Shown here one piece after another: positions 13,297 to 14,012 of a stretch of DNA of 14,012 nt. The position numbers were made by a program, and so were the translations under genes. Origin of the DNA: Halovivax sp. (GTDB taxonomy: Archaea > Halobacteriota > Halobacteria > Halobacteriales > Natrialbaceae); contig SLIS01000412.1 in assembly GCA_007135505.1 (NCBI GenBank), forward strand, positions 1-14,012. Reading direction: 5' to 3'. Under the pieces are notes generated by a model. It had not been told where the DNA came from, ran no database searches, and was given only the letters and a program-made list of their open reading frames with translations. Position 1 is the stretch's first letter. Each line of letters starts with the position of its first letter.

Positions 13297-14010
13297 ATGG
13301 AAGAAAGCATCTCCGGGTTCAAGATTCGCGGTGACTGGAGCGACGTCGTCGAACACGGCGAACGCATCACCGCTGCCCTCCGGGACGCTGGCGCTCACGA
13401 TCCAGAGACCGAGCTGGGAGATGAGTACGCGACGGACTTCGAGGAGTGGGACGAGTGGCGTCCGAAGTCCCACGAGCGCCTCGACAGCGACGTCAGCGAA
13501 AAGACCGCCGAACAGGCCCACGTCGAGGAGGGAAGGGGAGAGAAAGCAGGCAAGCGCCCCGACCAGGACATAAAGACCGCCGGGGAGAAACTATCGGAGT
13601 CCTACGAGGCCCTCGAAGAGGACGCCGCCGACGAAGCCGTCGACAACTGGCGGGAGTCGATCGACTACGTGGCCCGGGCCGCCGACTCGGCCGGGCGAAA
13701 GGCGATTCGGCGCGTCGAAGACACCGTCTACCAGCGGGTGATGACCCAGCTCGCTCCGTACTACTTCGACAACGAACTCATGAGCGCCAACGTCCAGCAG
13801 TCCGGCCGCGGCGACGAGGAGTTCGTCTTCGAGGCCAACGTCAACGACGACGCCCTCAAGGAGACCGTCTCCGAGACGCTCGCCGCGCTCGACGACGAAG
13901 TCGACCGCTGGCACGTCGAGACCGAAAAGGACACGGAAGCGGCCGAAGCGATCGAGGGCGCCGAACCGCCGCCGGAACCCGAGGACAGTTCGAAGTCGAC
14001 GACGACGTAG
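13297..14010 (+). CDS. DUF5828-like haloarchaeal protein, function unknown
   Basis: A 237-residue, very acidic, mainly helical protein. It begins MEESISGFKIRGDWSDVVEH, and the N-terminal block through EEWDEWRPKSHERL resembles the haloarchaeal family DUF5828 as I remember it. A charged region rich in Glu/Lys (about 65-105) is followed by a helical part with QRVMTQLAPYYFDNELMSANVQ and a C-terminal strand-helix FVFEANVNDDALKETVSETL. The tail is low-complexity Glu/Pro/Ser/Thr. No signal peptide, membrane segment or catalytic motif is visible, so no function is proposed. The start is backed by the promoter at 13260. The stop falls two bases before the window edge, so any operon partner downstream cannot be seen. 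Confidence 0.85.
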   Translation: MEESISGFKIRGDWSDVVEHGERITAALRDAGAHDPETELGDEYATDFEEWDEWRPKSHERLDSDVSEKTAEQAHVEEGRGEKAGKRPDQDIKTAGEKLSESYEALEEDAADEAVDNWRESIDYVARAADSAGRKAIRRVEDTVYQRVMTQLAPYYFDNELMSANVQQSGRGDEEFVFEANVNDDALKETVSETLAALDDEVDRWHVETEKDTEAAEAIEGAEPPPEPEDSSKSTTT

Positions 14011-14012
14011 CC

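Noticed and set aside
1..14012. Transposase, integrase, CRISPR, toxin-antitoxin or anti-phage gene cluster
   Set aside because: No such signatures were seen on either strand. The genes are metabolic, transport or small conserved proteins with uniform composition.

Overview
The window looks like a chromosomal segment of a halophilic archaeon (class Halobacteria). GC is high and Asp/Glu-rich proteins dominate. Gene starts are mostly preceded by an A/T-rich box centred about 27-30 bases upstream and no Shine-Dalgarno motif, which is the haloarchaeal leaderless pattern. Several small proteins resemble families I know only from haloarchaea. I cannot name the genus.

Layout. (1) 1-2247, minus strand: a TAXI-type TRAP uptake module in the order solute receptor, DUF1850 membrane-anchored protein, fused TRAP permease. 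The permease runs off the left edge, and the last two genes are joined by an ATGA stop/start overlap. (2) 2475-4667, plus: a serine peptidase of the prolyl oligopeptidase (S9) family with an intact catalytic triad, divergent from the receptor gene. (3) 4783-4983, plus: a DUF2892 (YgaP-like) membrane protein, convergent with upp (uracil phosphoribosyltransferase, 5032-5709, minus). (4) 5769-6191, plus: an SRPBCC-like protein that appears to share one A/T box with upp. (5) 6207-6404 minus and 6560-6889 plus: two small membrane proteins of unknown function. (6) 6895-8265, minus: a CobW/COG0523 GTPase with a CxCC motif and a long His-rich stretch, probably a zinc chaperone. (7) 8540-9819, plus: a 98-residue unknown protein overlapping by one base with a cysteine-free ArsA/Get3-type ATPase. 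(8) 9975-11867, plus: a CstA-family transporter. (9) 12159-12797 minus (DUF8052-like), 12945-13163 plus (small CxxC protein) and 13297-14010 plus (DUF5828-like).

The window is mostly ordinary housekeeping and transport genes rather than a mobile island. I saw no transposase, CRISPR array, tRNA or rRNA. The oddest feature is a 45-bp segment of the ArsA/Get3 gene (44/45 identical) repeated in inverted orientation just upstream of the promoter of the same operon, next to a 13-bp direct repeat. Other points worth a look are the small partner gene coupled to the Get3-like ATPase, the shared divergent promoter at upp, and an ATG-TAG start-stop pair at the predicted transcript start of cstA.
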